DNA from: DATKMK01 sp035541895
GTDB taxonomy: Bacteria > Desulfobacterota > Binatia > HRBIN30 > JACQVA1
Direction of reading: 5' to 3'
Length of the DNA: 64,000 bases
Assembly (NCBI GenBank): GCA_035541895.1
Contig: DATKMK010000079.1
Location: forward strand, 37,367-101,366
The notes beneath the pieces were generated by a model. The model was given only the letters and a program-made list of their open reading frames with translations. It ran no database searches and was not told the DNA's origin. The first letter of the stretch is position 1, and each line of letters begins with the position of its first letter. Shown here piece by piece: positions 39,270 through 50,821 of this stretch. The position numbers were made by a program, and so were the translations under genes.

Positions 39270-41735
39270 CTAGTGGAAGAACGCGGGCGTCACCGAGATG
39301 CGATATGTTTCGCTGCCGCGACTGTCCGATGGCCGCACCACGAGCGCCGACATGAGATCGCTGCCGATCCGCCACATATTGTCGGCATCGACGGAGAAAC
39401 TGTCCGAAAGATTCGTGATCCCGCTGCGATCGATCGCACGCGATTCGTTGCTGAACGAATCACCGACAAGTTGTCCGCTCCAGCCGGCATTGAAAGTGGT
39501 CAGGCCCTCCGGCGCGCGGAAGATAAACGCATCACCCGGAACGCCGGCAGCATCAAGACAACTCGCGCTCGATATCGCACCGGTCTGATCACCCGACTCA
39601 TAGGTGAGCAAGCGGGTTGGACACAATGAGACTGGAAAGCTGTAGGATCCGCTCGTCGTCTGATCATTCGCAGCCACGATCAGGACCATCGGGCCGGCAG
39701 TCGCAGCCGCAAGGGCGAGATAGTTGGTCGAACACGCGGTTCCGGGTCCCTGCGTTCCGTCATTCGCAACAGCCCAAGCACAGCCGACGCCGGGGGCCAC
39801 GGTAGAGAGCATGTGCGCGCCGCCGGCATCGATCGTGAAGACATTCAATCTGGCAGCCGAAGCGCCGGCCCTTCCCGCGATCGTGCAGTCATCGCTTCGG
39901 AATTCACCGTTCGCAGTGGGGCCGGCGATCGCGATGGTTCGACATCGTTTTGCCCACAGGACGAAGTCGCCTTCTACGGTGCCGTTGGCAGGAAACGAGC
40001 TGGCACTGACGAATAGCGTCGCGTCGGGCGCGAGAATCTGACTCACCCGCGCGTCGGTGGTATTCGCGAAAGGATCGTCGTCGTTGTCGGAGCGGATGCC
40101 GTTCGAGCCGACGACCGACAGCACCGCGTCGAGATCCGATTTCGCAGCCGCCATCGTGATCGTCGCAAACTCACCGGCAGCAGCGCCCTCCAGCCGATAG
40201 CTGTTGACGTGCACCCCGTTGTCGCCGCGGCAATCGCTGACGGTGAACGCGGTATCGGTCGCAACGTCAACGGTGAGCGTGCGCGCGGGGCAGCGCTGAA
40301 TCTCGAGCTGATAGCGCGCCGTGCCGCCGTCTTGCGTGACGGTTGCGTCGTTACTTGCGGCGACGACCGTGTATGTGCCGGCGCGCGGCACTGTGAACGC
40401 GAGTTGTGCATCGGTGCCACCGTCTTCGGAATCATCGTTGTCGGCCGCCAACAGGGTGTGCTCCGGTGCAAGCAAATAAAGCTGCGCATCGAACGGGTCG
40501 GCGCTGGTCATCTTGACGCCAATCACGTCACCCGCACTGAGATCGACCGTCCAGAGATCGGCGCGAGTGTTGACTGCAGACGCGCCCCCAGTGGGTAGCG
40601 CTGGCGGAGCGGGGCACGACGTGACGCGCAGCGTACCGTTCAATACCATCGGCACCGACGAGACCGTCACCGGCGTCGCCGCGCACGCCGGTAGCGAGAA
40701 ATCGATGGTGTAGGGTCCGTCCTTGCCGGCGCCACTCGCCACGATGGTGTAGGTGCCGTTCTCCAGCGGATAAAAGAACAGCGAAGCACTGGTGGTTCCG
40801 TTGGCGACTACTCCACCGGTGCGATCATCCGACGCCAGTACATATCCCGTGAAGGCATCGGTGGGTGCGGGCCCGTACAGCGACAGAAATGGGTCGGGGA
40901 CCGCCGTCGAATTGGGATTGGTCGCCATGTCGATCCGAACCGGAGTTCCCGCGTGTGCGGTGAACGTGTACCGATGGGCGGGCAGGTCCGGTTGAGCGGG
41001 ATCGGGACAATCGCGCACGCCGTCGTTTCGCAATGTTCCGCTGACGCTGGTGCCCTGAGTTGTCGGCGTCACCGCAATTGGGGCGGTCGGGCAATCACGG
41101 ACACTCACACTCAACGAATAGGCGCCGGTCATGCCCCCTGATTCGGCCGAACTCACGAAGATTCGGTAGGGCCGCGCGGTCGTAGTCAGAAATTCGGTCG
41201 GCGCCTTTGCCTGACCAAAATAGACGCCGGCATCTTGGATGATCACCGACGGGGCGAAGCCGCTCGCCGCGATGCTGACTTTCATCGCCTGCCCGGGGAT
41301 CGCGGCAACGTCGTACACGTCGGTGGGCCGGCTCCCGCCGGTCGGCTTGCAATCGCTCAGATCCAATTGTCCGGTGATTGTTCCGGGTGTGATGGCGGCG
41401 GACACACACGCGATCGACGTCGGAGTCGGCGTCGGCGAGGGCGTCGAGCTGAACGTTCGGGTCGCGGTTCCGGTCGGCGGCGTAGCGACAGGCAGGTCGC
41501 CGGTGACGGCGTACACGACGAAAACGAGATCCGCCGCGCCGACGAATCCGTCTCCGTTCGCGTCGGCCCCCGGCGCGGGCTGAATTGTGACGTCGAAGAG
41601 GCGATGAATGAGAACAGCGAGGTCGCGAAGCTCGACGCCGCCGTTCCCGTCAACGTCGCCGGGAGCCGCGAAGGCGCGGCCGACACTGACCCCGACGAAT
41701 AGCAACGTCGGGACAAGTCGCCTGCACCATTGCAC
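39270..41735 (-). CDS. Exported protein with dockerin-like EF-hands and PPC-like repeats
   Basis: The 821-residue exported protein has a signal peptide (LVPTLLFVGVSVGRAFA). A pair of dockerin-like calcium loops follows directly (DVDGNGGVELRDLAVLI and DANGDGFVGAADLVFVVY, about residues 27-80). After a short Thr/Pro linker come several PPC-like beta-sandwich repeats of about 110 residues, each with GTYTIVASGAGKDGPY- or AGTYTVVAAS-like closing strands. The C-terminal part ends VRPSDSRGSETYRISVTPAFFH. Dockerin-like loops at the N terminus of a non-cellulosomal protein are unusual. The GTG at 41733-41735 gives a plausible signal peptide without overlap with rlmB; an ATG further upstream would overlap rlmB by 139 bases. 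Confidence 0.76.
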   Translation of the reverse strand: MQWCRRLVPTLLFVGVSVGRAFAAPGDVDGNGGVELRDLAVLIHRLFDVTIQPAPGADANGDGFVGAADLVFVVYAVTGDLPVATPPTGTATRTFSSTPSPTPTPTSIACVSAAITPGTITGQLDLSDCKPTGGSRPTDVYDVAAIPGQAMKVSIAASGFAPSVIIQDAGVYFGQAKAPTEFLTTTARPYRIFVSSAESGGMTGAYSLSVSVRDCPTAPIAVTPTTQGTSVSGTLRNDGVRDCPDPAQPDLPAHRYTFTAHAGTPVRIDMATNPNSTAVPDPFLSLYGPAPTDAFTGYVLASDDRTGGVVANGTTSASLFFYPLENGTYTIVASGAGKDGPYTIDFSLPACAATPVTVSSVPMVLNGTLRVTSCPAPPALPTGGASAVNTRADLWTVDLSAGDVIGVKMTSADPFDAQLYLLAPEHTLLAADNDDSEDGGTDAQLAFTVPRAGTYTVVAASNDATVTQDGGTARYQLEIQRCPARTLTVDVATDTAFTVSDCRGDNGVHVNSYRLEGAAAGEFATITMAAAKSDLDAVLSVVGSNGIRSDNDDDPFANTTDARVSQILAPDATLFVSASSFPANGTVEGDFVLWAKRCRTIAIAGPTANGEFRSDDCTIAGRAGASAARLNVFTIDAGGAHMLSTVAPGVGCAWAVANDGTQGPGTACSTNYLALAAATAGPMVLIVAANDQTTSGSYSFPVSLCPTRLLTYESGDQTGAISSASCLDAAGVPGDAFIFRAPEGLTTFNAGWSGQLVGDSFSNESRAIDRSGITNLSDSFSVDADNMWRIGSDLMSALVVRPSDSRGSETYRISVTPAFFH

Positions 41736-41779
41736 CAGTTCACCGTTGCGGCACGGATTGCGTGAGCGCGATCGACAAG

Positions 41780-42574
41780 TCAAGCCTTTCGCTCGCGTGA
41801 CGCACCCGCGGCACTCGCGGGCCGGTGACGGAGTGCATACATGGCAACGGCCCCAGCTACCGATGCGTTGAGTGATTCGCACGCGCCGGCCATCGGGATG
41901 GACACCAGTTGATCGCACTGCTCCTGCACCAAGCGCCGCAGACCCGATTCCCCGCCCAACACGAGCGCCACCCGAGTCGGCGCGACGAAGTCGAACAGAT
42001 CGGCTCCGGCACCTGCCGCAAGGCCGACGATCCAGTACGCGTGCGCCTTCAACTCGCGCAACGTCCGCGCGATATTCACCACCCGCACAACCGGGACGCG
42101 CATCGCAGCGCCGGCCGCGGCTTTCTCGACGCTGGCGGTGACTCCCACGGCTCCGTCCTTCGGCAGGATCAACGCGCCGAAGCCCGCCGCCTCCGCCGAT
42201 CGCAGCAGCGCGCCGAGGTTCTGGGGATCGCGGAGCTGATCCACTACCAAGAGGCGCGGCGCATCGCCTTCGAGAATCGCCGACAGCTCGGCGTACTGAA
42301 ACGCCGGCACCTGCGCCACCACGCCCTGATGTTGGTCGCTGGCGCAGAGGCGACCAAGCATCGCGGGCGGTACACGACTCACTGCGATACGCGCGGCGAT
42401 GGCGAGCGACACCAGCGCGGCAACGCGCGGCGATGCGTCCTCGCGCACATACAGATGGTCGATCGGTGGCGGCGTCACCGCCAGCCGGGCAGCCACCGCG
42501 TGAATGCCGTACGCGCAGGCTCGCGCGTGACCGCGTGGCGAGGGCGCTTCATTTACAAGGAATGGCCGTTTCAT
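41780..42574 (-). CDS. rlmB: 23S rRNA 2'-O-methyltransferase, RlmB/TrmH family
   Basis: The 264-residue SPOUT methyltransferase has an N-terminal L30e-like substrate-binding part (ACAYGIHAVAARL) and a C-terminal SpoU domain with LLVVDQLRDPQNLGALLRSA, LVLGGESGLRRLV and the knot signature ACESLNASVAGAVAMY. It would methylate the ribose of a 23S rRNA guanosine (G2251 by family precedent). The start lies only 14 bases from the divergent lptF start, so the promoters of the two genes overlap coding DNA. Its N-terminal start is not supported by a clear ribosome site. Confidence 0.9.
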   Translation of the reverse strand: MKRPFLVNEAPSPRGHARACAYGIHAVAARLAVTPPPIDHLYVREDASPRVAALVSLAIAARIAVSRVPPAMLGRLCASDQHQGVVAQVPAFQYAELSAILEGDAPRLLVVDQLRDPQNLGALLRSAEAAGFGALILPKDGAVGVTASVEKAAAGAAMRVPVVRVVNIARTLRELKAHAYWIVGLAAGAGADLFDFVAPTRVALVLGGESGLRRLVQEQCDQLVSIPMAGACESLNASVAGAVAMYALRHRPASAAGASRERKA

Positions 42575-42588
42575 TACGATCCGCGTGC

Positions 42589-43776
42589 GTGCCCACCATC
42601 AACCGCTACATCATCCGCGAGATTGCTGCTCCGTTCCTGCTCGGCCTGGGGGCATTCACCGGCATTCTGCTCATCGCGCGGATTCTGAAGCTCGTCGAGT
42701 TGGTGGTCAACCGCGGCGTGCCGTTGCTGCAGGTGATCAAGTTGTTTTCGTACATCCTGCCCGCCTTCCTCGAAGTCACGGTGCCGATGGCGCTGCTGCT
42801 GGGCGTCCTCATCGCGTTTGGGCGGCTGTCGTCGGACAGCGAGTTGGTGGCGCTGCATACGTCGGGGGTGAGCCTGTATCAGTTGCTCGTGCCGGTGGCG
42901 ATGGTCGCCGGCGTGGTGTACTGCGCCACGCTCGCGTTGTCGATCTACGCGCGACCTTGGGGCAACCGCATGCTACGCGACGGCCTGTACGAACTCGCCA
43001 AGACGCGGGCGAGCGCCGGCATTCGCGAGCAGGTGTTCAACGACGACTTCGCCGGCTTGGTGATTTACGTCGAAGAAATCGAGCCGCCCGGCACGACGCT
43101 CAAGCGCATTCTGATCTCCGACACGCGCGATCCCAACCAACACAACACGGTCTTCGCCAAGGTCGGCATCGTGGTGAACAACGAGGCAACGCAAACGCTC
43201 ACGCTACGCTTGTTGGACGGCAGTATTCACAGCGTCGACCAAGACGGGCGAACCTACAACCGCACCGACTTCAGCATCTACGACATGAGTCTGGATCTCG
43301 ATACTGCGTTGGCGCGCGCGCGCCAACGCGAACGCGATCCGAACGAGTTGACGTTGACCGAGCTGCGACACGCGATCGCGGCGAAGGCGAGTGGCGGCCA
43401 GTCTTCCCTTGCCGAGCAGGTCGAACTCCAACGCAAGTTTTCGATCCCCTTCGCGTGCATCGTTTTCGCTGCCTTGGCCGTACCGCTCGGTGTGCAGCCG
43501 ACGCGATCGGTTCGCTCGCGCGGCTTTTCCACCAGCCTCGTGCTGATCCTCGTCTACTATTTGCTTCTCAGCCTCGGCGAGAGCCTCGGCGAGCGCGGGG
43601 CGCTGCCGCCGGCGTTTGCGCTGTGGATTCCCAACGTGGTGCTGGCCACGCTCGGGCTCACGCTGTTGTTGCGGACAGCGCGGCAGAGCAGTCTTGCCAG
43701 CGTGGCGAGATTCGACCACTGGCTGGCGAGTTGGCGGTCGCGTTTGGAATCGCGGCTGAGCCGCGCGGAGTCATAG
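42589..43776 (+). CDS. lptF: LptF/LptG-family permease (LptF)
   Basis: The 395-residue YjgP/YjgQ-family permease of the lipopolysaccharide exporter. The N terminus VPTINRYIIREIAAPFLLG and helix LIARILKLVELVVNRGVPL are typical. A periplasmic beta-jellyroll occupies about 110-265 and three C-terminal helices begin near EQVELQRKFSIPFACIVFAA. The GTG was chosen because it places RYIIRE at the family position and matches the lptG start. An ATG at 42562 would overlap the divergent rlmB gene. The lptG gene follows 4 bases later. LptB, LptC and LptA are not in the window. Confidence 0.92.
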   Translation: MPTINRYIIREIAAPFLLGLGAFTGILLIARILKLVELVVNRGVPLLQVIKLFSYILPAFLEVTVPMALLLGVLIAFGRLSSDSELVALHTSGVSLYQLLVPVAMVAGVVYCATLALSIYARPWGNRMLRDGLYELAKTRASAGIREQVFNDDFAGLVIYVEEIEPPGTTLKRILISDTRDPNQHNTVFAKVGIVVNNEATQTLTLRLLDGSIHSVDQDGRTYNRTDFSIYDMSLDLDTALARARQRERDPNELTLTELRHAIAAKASGGQSSLAEQVELQRKFSIPFACIVFAALAVPLGVQPTRSVRSRGFSTSLVLILVYYLLLSLGESLGERGALPPAFALWIPNVVLATLGLTLLLRTARQSSLASVARFDHWLASWRSRLESRLSRAES

Positions 43777-43780
43777 TTCG

Positions 43781-44863
43781 GTGCCGACCCGCGTTGTCAG
43801 TCGTTATCTCATCCGCGAGTTCTGCGGAATGTTCGTTCCGATCCTGCTCAGCTTCATCGGCGTGTACTTGATCATCGACTTCTTCGAGCGACTCGACGGG
43901 CTGCTGCGCAATCGCGCGGCGATCTCGCTGGTCGTGCAATACTTTCTCTTCAAGATTCCGCTGATGATCACGCAGGTCACCCCCGCGGCGGTGCTGGCCG
44001 CGGTTCTCATCAGTCTCGGATCGATCTCACGCCGCAATGAAATCATCGCCTTCCGCGCACTGGGCGTGAGTCTCGGCCAGACGGCGGTGCCGCTCCTCGC
44101 GGTGACCGCACTGATCAGCGTCGCCTCACTGTTGTGGGACGAGACGGTGGTGCCGTACTGTTCGCGGCACTTCCAGTACATCAGCGACGTGAAAATCAAG
44201 AAGCGCACGGTGCGCGGGCTGCTCAGCGATCACGAGATCTGGTATCATGGTCGCGACGGTTTCTATAACATCGACCAAGTTGACGCGGCGCGGTCGACCT
44301 TGCATGGACTGACGATCTACCGTCTCGACGAATCGTTCGCGCCGGTGAGCATCGTCGAGGTGCCGCAGGCGCGGTGGGACGGCACGCGGTGGCACACCAG
44401 CCCCGCGACCGAACGCCGGCTGATCGACGGCGGCCAAACCGCCACGCGCACGCTCGGCCGCAACGAGGTGGTTATTCCCGAAACCCTCGACGACTTCGTC
44501 GAGGTACAACGTTCGGCCGATGAGTTGAGTTTCAGCATGCTCCGTCAGCGCATTCGCACGCTCGCGCGCAAGGGGATCGACACCTCGACCTACCTGATCG
44601 ATCTGCATCTCAAGTTGGCGGTGCCCTTCGCCAGCTTCGTTCTCACAGTGATGGGCATTCCGCTGGCAGGCCGGGTGCGGCGCAACCCGAGCGTCTCGGC
44701 AGTCATCGGCGTCGGATTGAGCGCCGGATTTGGCTACTGGGTTGTCCTCGCCCTGGCGAACTCGCTCGCGCGCGGCGGCGCGCTGCCGGCGCCGGTCGCG
44801 GCGTGGGCCGCCAACGGCGTGTTCCTGTTGATCGGGATCGCGCTGTTCCTCGGTCGCGAGTAG
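43781..44863 (+). CDS. lptG: LptG permease of the LPS exporter
   Basis: The 360-residue LptG-like permease begins VPTRVVSRYLIREFCGMFVP, followed by FIGVYLIIDFFERLDGLLRN. A periplasmic domain occupies about residues 110-260. The C-terminal three-helix unit starts DLHLKLAVPFASFVLTVMGI. With LptF it forms the membrane part of the LptB2FGC ATPase that extracts lipopolysaccharide from the inner membrane. It starts at GTG 4 bases after the lptF stop. Convergent with rpsI. Confidence 0.93.
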   Translation: MPTRVVSRYLIREFCGMFVPILLSFIGVYLIIDFFERLDGLLRNRAAISLVVQYFLFKIPLMITQVTPAAVLAAVLISLGSISRRNEIIAFRALGVSLGQTAVPLLAVTALISVASLLWDETVVPYCSRHFQYISDVKIKKRTVRGLLSDHEIWYHGRDGFYNIDQVDAARSTLHGLTIYRLDESFAPVSIVEVPQARWDGTRWHTSPATERRLIDGGQTATRTLGRNEVVIPETLDDFVEVQRSADELSFSMLRQRIRTLARKGIDTSTYLIDLHLKLAVPFASFVLTVMGIPLAGRVRRNPSVSAVIGVGLSAGFGYWVVLALANSLARGGALPAPVAAWAANGVFLLIGIALFLGRE

Positions 44864-44928
44864 TCGGGCGGCGCCGGCGATGTCGGTTCGGACGACACGC
44901 GCTCGGCGATACGCAATAGACGTCTGGA

Positions 44929-45327
44929 TCAGCGCTTCGAGTACTGCGGACGCTTGCGCGCCTTGTGACGGCCGTACTTCTTTCGCTCAACCTCACGCGG
45001 ATCGCGGGTGATGAAACCGGCTTTCTTGAGCGTCGGACGCAGGTCGGGATTCGCTTCGAGCAAGGCACGAGTGATGCCGTGGCGCACCGCCGAAGCCTGG
45101 GCCGAGACGCCACCGCCGCGCACGTTGGCCGACACGTTGTATTTGCCCTCGGTATTCGTGATCTCGAACGGTTGGTTGACGACCATGCGCGAGGTCGGCC
45201 GCCCGAAGTAGTCGTCGAGGCTGCGCCGGTTGACGGTGACCTTCCCGTCACCCGGAAAGATGTTGACCCGTGCGACCGCGCTCTTGCGGCGGCCGGTTGC
45301 TGCGAACACGTCTTTTCGTTCCGCCAT
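44929..45327 (-). CDS. rpsI: 30S ribosomal protein S9
   Basis: The 132-residue S9 protein contains AATGRRKSAVARVNIFPGDGKV near the N terminus, VVNQPFEITNTEGKYNV, and the basic tail DPREVERKKYGRHKARKRPQYSKR (only the last two residues of the canonical SKR terminus are critical for contact with P-site tRNA). It lies 23 bases after rplM, the usual rplM-rpsI operon. Confidence 0.97.
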   Translation of the reverse strand: MAERKDVFAATGRRKSAVARVNIFPGDGKVTVNRRSLDDYFGRPTSRMVVNQPFEITNTEGKYNVSANVRGGGVSAQASAVRHGITRALLEANPDLRPTLKKAGFITRDPREVERKKYGRHKARKRPQYSKR

Positions 45328-45350
45328 GATCGACTCCGAATTTTTCCGAA

Positions 45351-45788
45351 TTATAAGGTGACCGGAACGGGCTGCTGCGCCACGTGCGGATGATCCGGTC
45401 CGGCGTAGACTTTCAGTTTGGTCGCCAGTTGGCGGCCCAAGCGATTCTTTGGAAGCATTCCGGCCACGGCCGTGCGCAAGACGCGGTCGGGTTTGGTGCT
45501 CAACGCCTTGCCGGCGACTTCGGTCTTGACGCCGCCGGGATAGCCGCTATGACGGCGATACAGCTTTTGCTGCGCCTTGTTGCCGGTGAGTCGGAGGCCG
45601 GCGGCGTTGACCACCACGACGAAGTCGCCGGTGTCCTCGTGCGGCGTGAAAGTCGGTTTGCCCTTGCCGCGCAGCAAATCGGCCGCGCGCGTGGCCACCC
45701 GCCCGAGCACCTTGCCCTGGGCGTCGATCACGTACCAGCGGCGCGCCGCGAGCGCGTCTTCACGAGTGGCCATGTAGGTCGTCTTCAT
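45351..45788 (-). CDS. rplM: 50S ribosomal protein L13
   Basis: The 145-residue L13 protein has the standard ribosomal signatures WYVIDAQGKVLGRVATRAAD, GDFVVVVNAAGLRLTGNKAQ and AVAGMLPKNRLGRQ. It is the first gene of the rplM-rpsI operon. The 5' side carries a strong hairpin (45813-45846) and two upstream tRNA genes on the same strand, so processing or leader control is possible. Confidence 0.97.
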   Translation of the reverse strand: MKTTYMATREDALAARRWYVIDAQGKVLGRVATRAADLLRGKGKPTFTPHEDTGDFVVVVNAAGLRLTGNKAQQKLYRRHSGYPGGVKTEVAGKALSTKPDRVLRTAVAGMLPKNRLGRQLATKLKVYAGPDHPHVAQQPVPVTL

Positions 45789-45812
45789 GCTTCCTTACTT
45801 CCTTGACACCGC

Positions 45813-45846
45813 AGCGAGCGGCCCCTCGGATCGAGGGGTGGTCGCT
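45813..45846 (-). promoter_or_regulatory. Stem-loop in the rplM leader / after tRNA-Asp
   Basis: A hairpin with a 7-base-pair core (CCCCTCG/CGAGGGG, 3-base loop GAT) and an outer AGCGA/TCGCT stem lies 8 bases past the encoded CCA of tRNA-Asp and 25 bases before the rplM start. It may terminate or process the tRNA transcript, or be a leader bound by L13, which autoregulates its operon in E. coli. Neither role is proven. Confidence 0.5.
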
Positions 45847-45853
45847 CGCGAAA

Positions 45854-45931
<78 letters not shown>

Positions 45932-45985
45932 GATATGCGTTGGGTTGGCGCGGTGTCTCCTCTCCGTTCTGGTTCGCTGAACAAA

Positions 45986-46057
45986 TGGGCGGTATCCGAT
46001 TTGAACGGATGACCCCCGGCTTGTAAGGCCGATGCTCTCCCCCTGAGCTAACCGCCC
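45986..46057 (-). tRNA. tRNA-Val (anticodon TAC), CCA not encoded
   Basis: The cloverleaf on the minus strand has acceptor GGGCGGT/ACCGCCC, D-arm GCTC/GAGC, anticodon loop CTTACAA (anticodon TAC) on stem TCGGC/GCCGG, and T-stem ATCCG/CGGAT with loop TTCAAAT. The discriminator is A. The three bases after it are not CCA, so the 3' end must be added by nucleotidyltransferase, unlike the adjacent tRNA-Asp. Confidence 0.95.
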
Positions 46058-46084
46058 GCCCTGCGACGTCGGTAGCGGCAATCT

Positions 46085-46357
46085 CTAGTTCAGGGAATCC
46101 TTCAGCGTCTTGCCAGCTTTGAATTTTGCGGCCCGCGACGCCGAGATTTCGATGGTTTCACCCGTCTTCGGGTTGCGTCCAGTGCGTGCCTTCCGTGTCG
46201 AAAGCGAGAACGTACCGAACCCGGAGATGTTCACCTTCTCGCCCTGCTTGAGGGCCGCGACGATGTCGTCGAAGAGGGTGCTGACCGCTCGCTCGGCTGT
46301 CGCTCGCGGCAGATCCACCTTGCTGGCGACGGATTCGATCAGTTCTGCCTTCGTCAT
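46085..46357 (-). CDS. hup: DNA-binding protein HU/IHF family
   Basis: The 90-residue HU-type protein begins MTKAELIESVASKVDLPRAT and has the DNA-binding arm with GRNPKTGETIEISASRAAKF. It bends and compacts DNA and stabilises repair and replication structures. The frame is open 22 codons further upstream, but the family length and the start MTKAEL fix the ATG at 46357. It lies 78 bases downstream of lon, in the widespread clpP-clpX-lon-hup order. Confidence 0.95.
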   Translation of the reverse strand: MTKAELIESVASKVDLPRATAERAVSTLFDDIVAALKQGEKVNISGFGTFSLSTRKARTGRNPKTGETIEISASRAAKFKAGKTLKDSLN

Positions 46358-46435
46358 GAAGCCTCTAGATTCCTTCCCGCTGCTGCAAACGAGCGGCGAC
46401 TCATAACAACCAGCCGCCGGCAAGTCAAGGAAACC

Positions 46436-48898
<2,463 letters not shown>

Positions 48899-48930
48899 GC
48901 GTCCGTCCTCTCCCTAAGAGATGCTGGCCG

Positions 48931-50184
48931 TCAGGCCGTTTCCGCCGCCTTCTGATAGAGCACGATCGGCTGCTCGTGCTTGGTCACGACTTCCTCCGAA
49001 ATCAACACTTCCTTGATGTTGGGCTGCGACGGGATCTCGTACATCACATCGAGCATAGTGTTCTCCAGGATTGCTCGCAAGCCACGAGCCCCAGATTTTC
49101 GTTTGAGCGCTTCGCGCGCAATCGCCGTCAACGCACCGTCGGTGAACTTGAGATGGACGCCCTCCATCTCGAATAGCTTCTGGTATTGGCGCGTGAGCGC
49201 GTTCTTCGGCTCCTTCAGAATCCGCACCAGATCCTCCGCGTCGAGTTCGTCGAGGCTGGCGATCACCGGCAGACGCCCGATGAACTCCGGAATCAACCCG
49301 AATTTGAGCAGATCCTCGGTTTGCACTTCGTGCAACAGCTCACTGGTGCTGCGCTCCTGCTTGCGGCGAATATCCGCGCCGAAGCCCACGCCCTTGATCC
49401 CGATGCGACGCCGGATCAGATCTTCGAGGCCGACGAATGCCCCACCGCAAATGAACAAGATGTTCGTGGTGTCGACTTGCAGGAACTCCTGCTGCGGGTG
49501 CTTGCGTCCGCCCTTCGGCGGCACGCTCGCGGTCGTGCCCTCGATGATCTTGAGCAACGCTTGCTGCACGCCTTCACCGGAGACGTCGCGCGTGATCGAG
49601 GGGTTGTCACCCTTGCGCGAGATCTTGTCGATTTCGTCGATGTAGACGATACCGCGCTGCGCCTTTTCCACGTCGTAGTCGGCGTTTTGCAACAAACTCA
49701 GGATGATGTTCTCGACGTCCTCGCCGACATATCCGGCTTCGGTGAGACTCGTGGCATCGGCAATCGTGAACGGCACTTGGAGGAAGCGCGCGAGCGTCTG
49801 CGCCAGCAGCGTCTTACCCGACCCGGTTGGACCGATGAGGAGGATATTGGACTTCTGCAACTCGACGTCGCCGGTTACCAACTGGCTGTCGATGCGCTTG
49901 TAGTGATTGTGCACCGCGACCGACAGGACCTTCTTCGCGCGCTCTTGTCCGATGACGTATTGGTCGAGGACCTTCTTAATCTCCGACGGCTTGGGCACGG
50001 ACGACGTCGACGCGAGCCCTTCCTCTTGGTCGCACTCCTCGGCGATGATGTCATTGCAGAGGTCGATGCACTCGTCGCAGATGTAGACGGTCGGCCCGGC
50101 GATCAGCTTGCGGACCTCATCTTGGCTCTTGCCGCAGAACGAGCACACGAGATTCCCACCCCGGTCGCTATCATGCTTGGCCAT
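48931..50184 (-). CDS. clpX: ATP-dependent Clp protease ATP-binding subunit ClpX
   Basis: The 417-residue ClpX has an N-terminal C4 zinc-binding domain (CSFCGKSQDEV and YICDECIDLC), Walker A LLIGPTGSGKTLLAQTLA, Walker B GIVYIDEIDKI and the GFGAD loop region involved in ClpP docking. It recognises tagged substrates and unfolds them into ClpP. The clpP gene lies 7 bases upstream, as usual. Confidence 0.97.
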   Translation of the reverse strand: MAKHDSDRGGNLVCSFCGKSQDEVRKLIAGPTVYICDECIDLCNDIIAEECDQEEGLASTSSVPKPSEIKKVLDQYVIGQERAKKVLSVAVHNHYKRIDSQLVTGDVELQKSNILLIGPTGSGKTLLAQTLARFLQVPFTIADATSLTEAGYVGEDVENIILSLLQNADYDVEKAQRGIVYIDEIDKISRKGDNPSITRDVSGEGVQQALLKIIEGTTASVPPKGGRKHPQQEFLQVDTTNILFICGGAFVGLEDLIRRRIGIKGVGFGADIRRKQERSTSELLHEVQTEDLLKFGLIPEFIGRLPVIASLDELDAEDLVRILKEPKNALTRQYQKLFEMEGVHLKFTDGALTAIAREALKRKSGARGLRAILENTMLDVMYEIPSQPNIKEVLISEEVVTKHEQPIVLYQKAAETA

Positions 50185-50191
50185 AACTCCC

Positions 50192-50788
50192 TCACACTTT
50201 CCGGGTCGGTCGATTGGCGATCACTTCGTCCACCAACCCGTACTCGACCGCCTGCTTCCCGGTTAGGAAGAGGTCGCGATCGATGTCCTTCTCGATGCGC
50301 TTGAGGCTCTGCCCGGTGTGGGTCACCAAGATGGCGTTGAGCTGTTCGCGGAGACGCAGAATTTCACGCGCTTGAATATCGATGTCGGTCGCCTGACCCT
50401 GCGCGCCGCCGAGTGGTTGATGCAGCATGATGCGCGAGTGCGGCAGGGCAAAGCGCTTGCCGCGCGCGCCGGCGGCCAGCAACCACGCCGCGCCGCTCGC
50501 GGCTTGGCCGAGGCACAAGGTCGACACGTCCGGCTTGATGTACTGCATCGTGTCGTACACCGCGAGCGTTGCGGTCACCGAGCCGCCGGGGGAATTGATG
50601 TAGAAGTGAATATCCTTCTCCGGGTCTTCGGACTCGAGAAACAGAAACTGCGCGGTGATCAAATTCGCGATATCGTCGGTAATCGGCGTGCCCAAGAACA
50701 CGATGCGGTCCTTGAGCAACCGCGAGTAGATGTCGTAGGCGCGTTCACCGCGCCCGGTCTGTTCAACAACAATCGGAACTAAGCCCAT
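50192..50788 (-). CDS. clpP: ATP-dependent Clp protease proteolytic subunit ClpP
   Basis: The 198-residue serine peptidase has the catalytic triad visible: Ser in CLGQAASGAAWLLAAG, His in FALPHSRIMLHQPLGG, and Asp in IDRDLFLTGKQAVEYGLVDE. The characteristic GTPITDDIANLITAQFLFLE is also present. It forms the tetradecameric chamber fed by ClpX. The ATG start (MGLVPIVVEQTGRGERAYD) fits the short propeptide of the family. Confidence 0.97.
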   Translation of the reverse strand: MGLVPIVVEQTGRGERAYDIYSRLLKDRIVFLGTPITDDIANLITAQFLFLESEDPEKDIHFYINSPGGSVTATLAVYDTMQYIKPDVSTLCLGQAASGAAWLLAAGARGKRFALPHSRIMLHQPLGGAQGQATDIDIQAREILRLREQLNAILVTHTGQSLKRIEKDIDRDLFLTGKQAVEYGLVDEVIANRPTRKV

Positions 50789-50821
50789 GGCGCACGCGTG
50801 CCGTCGTCCATGCGAAAAAGT

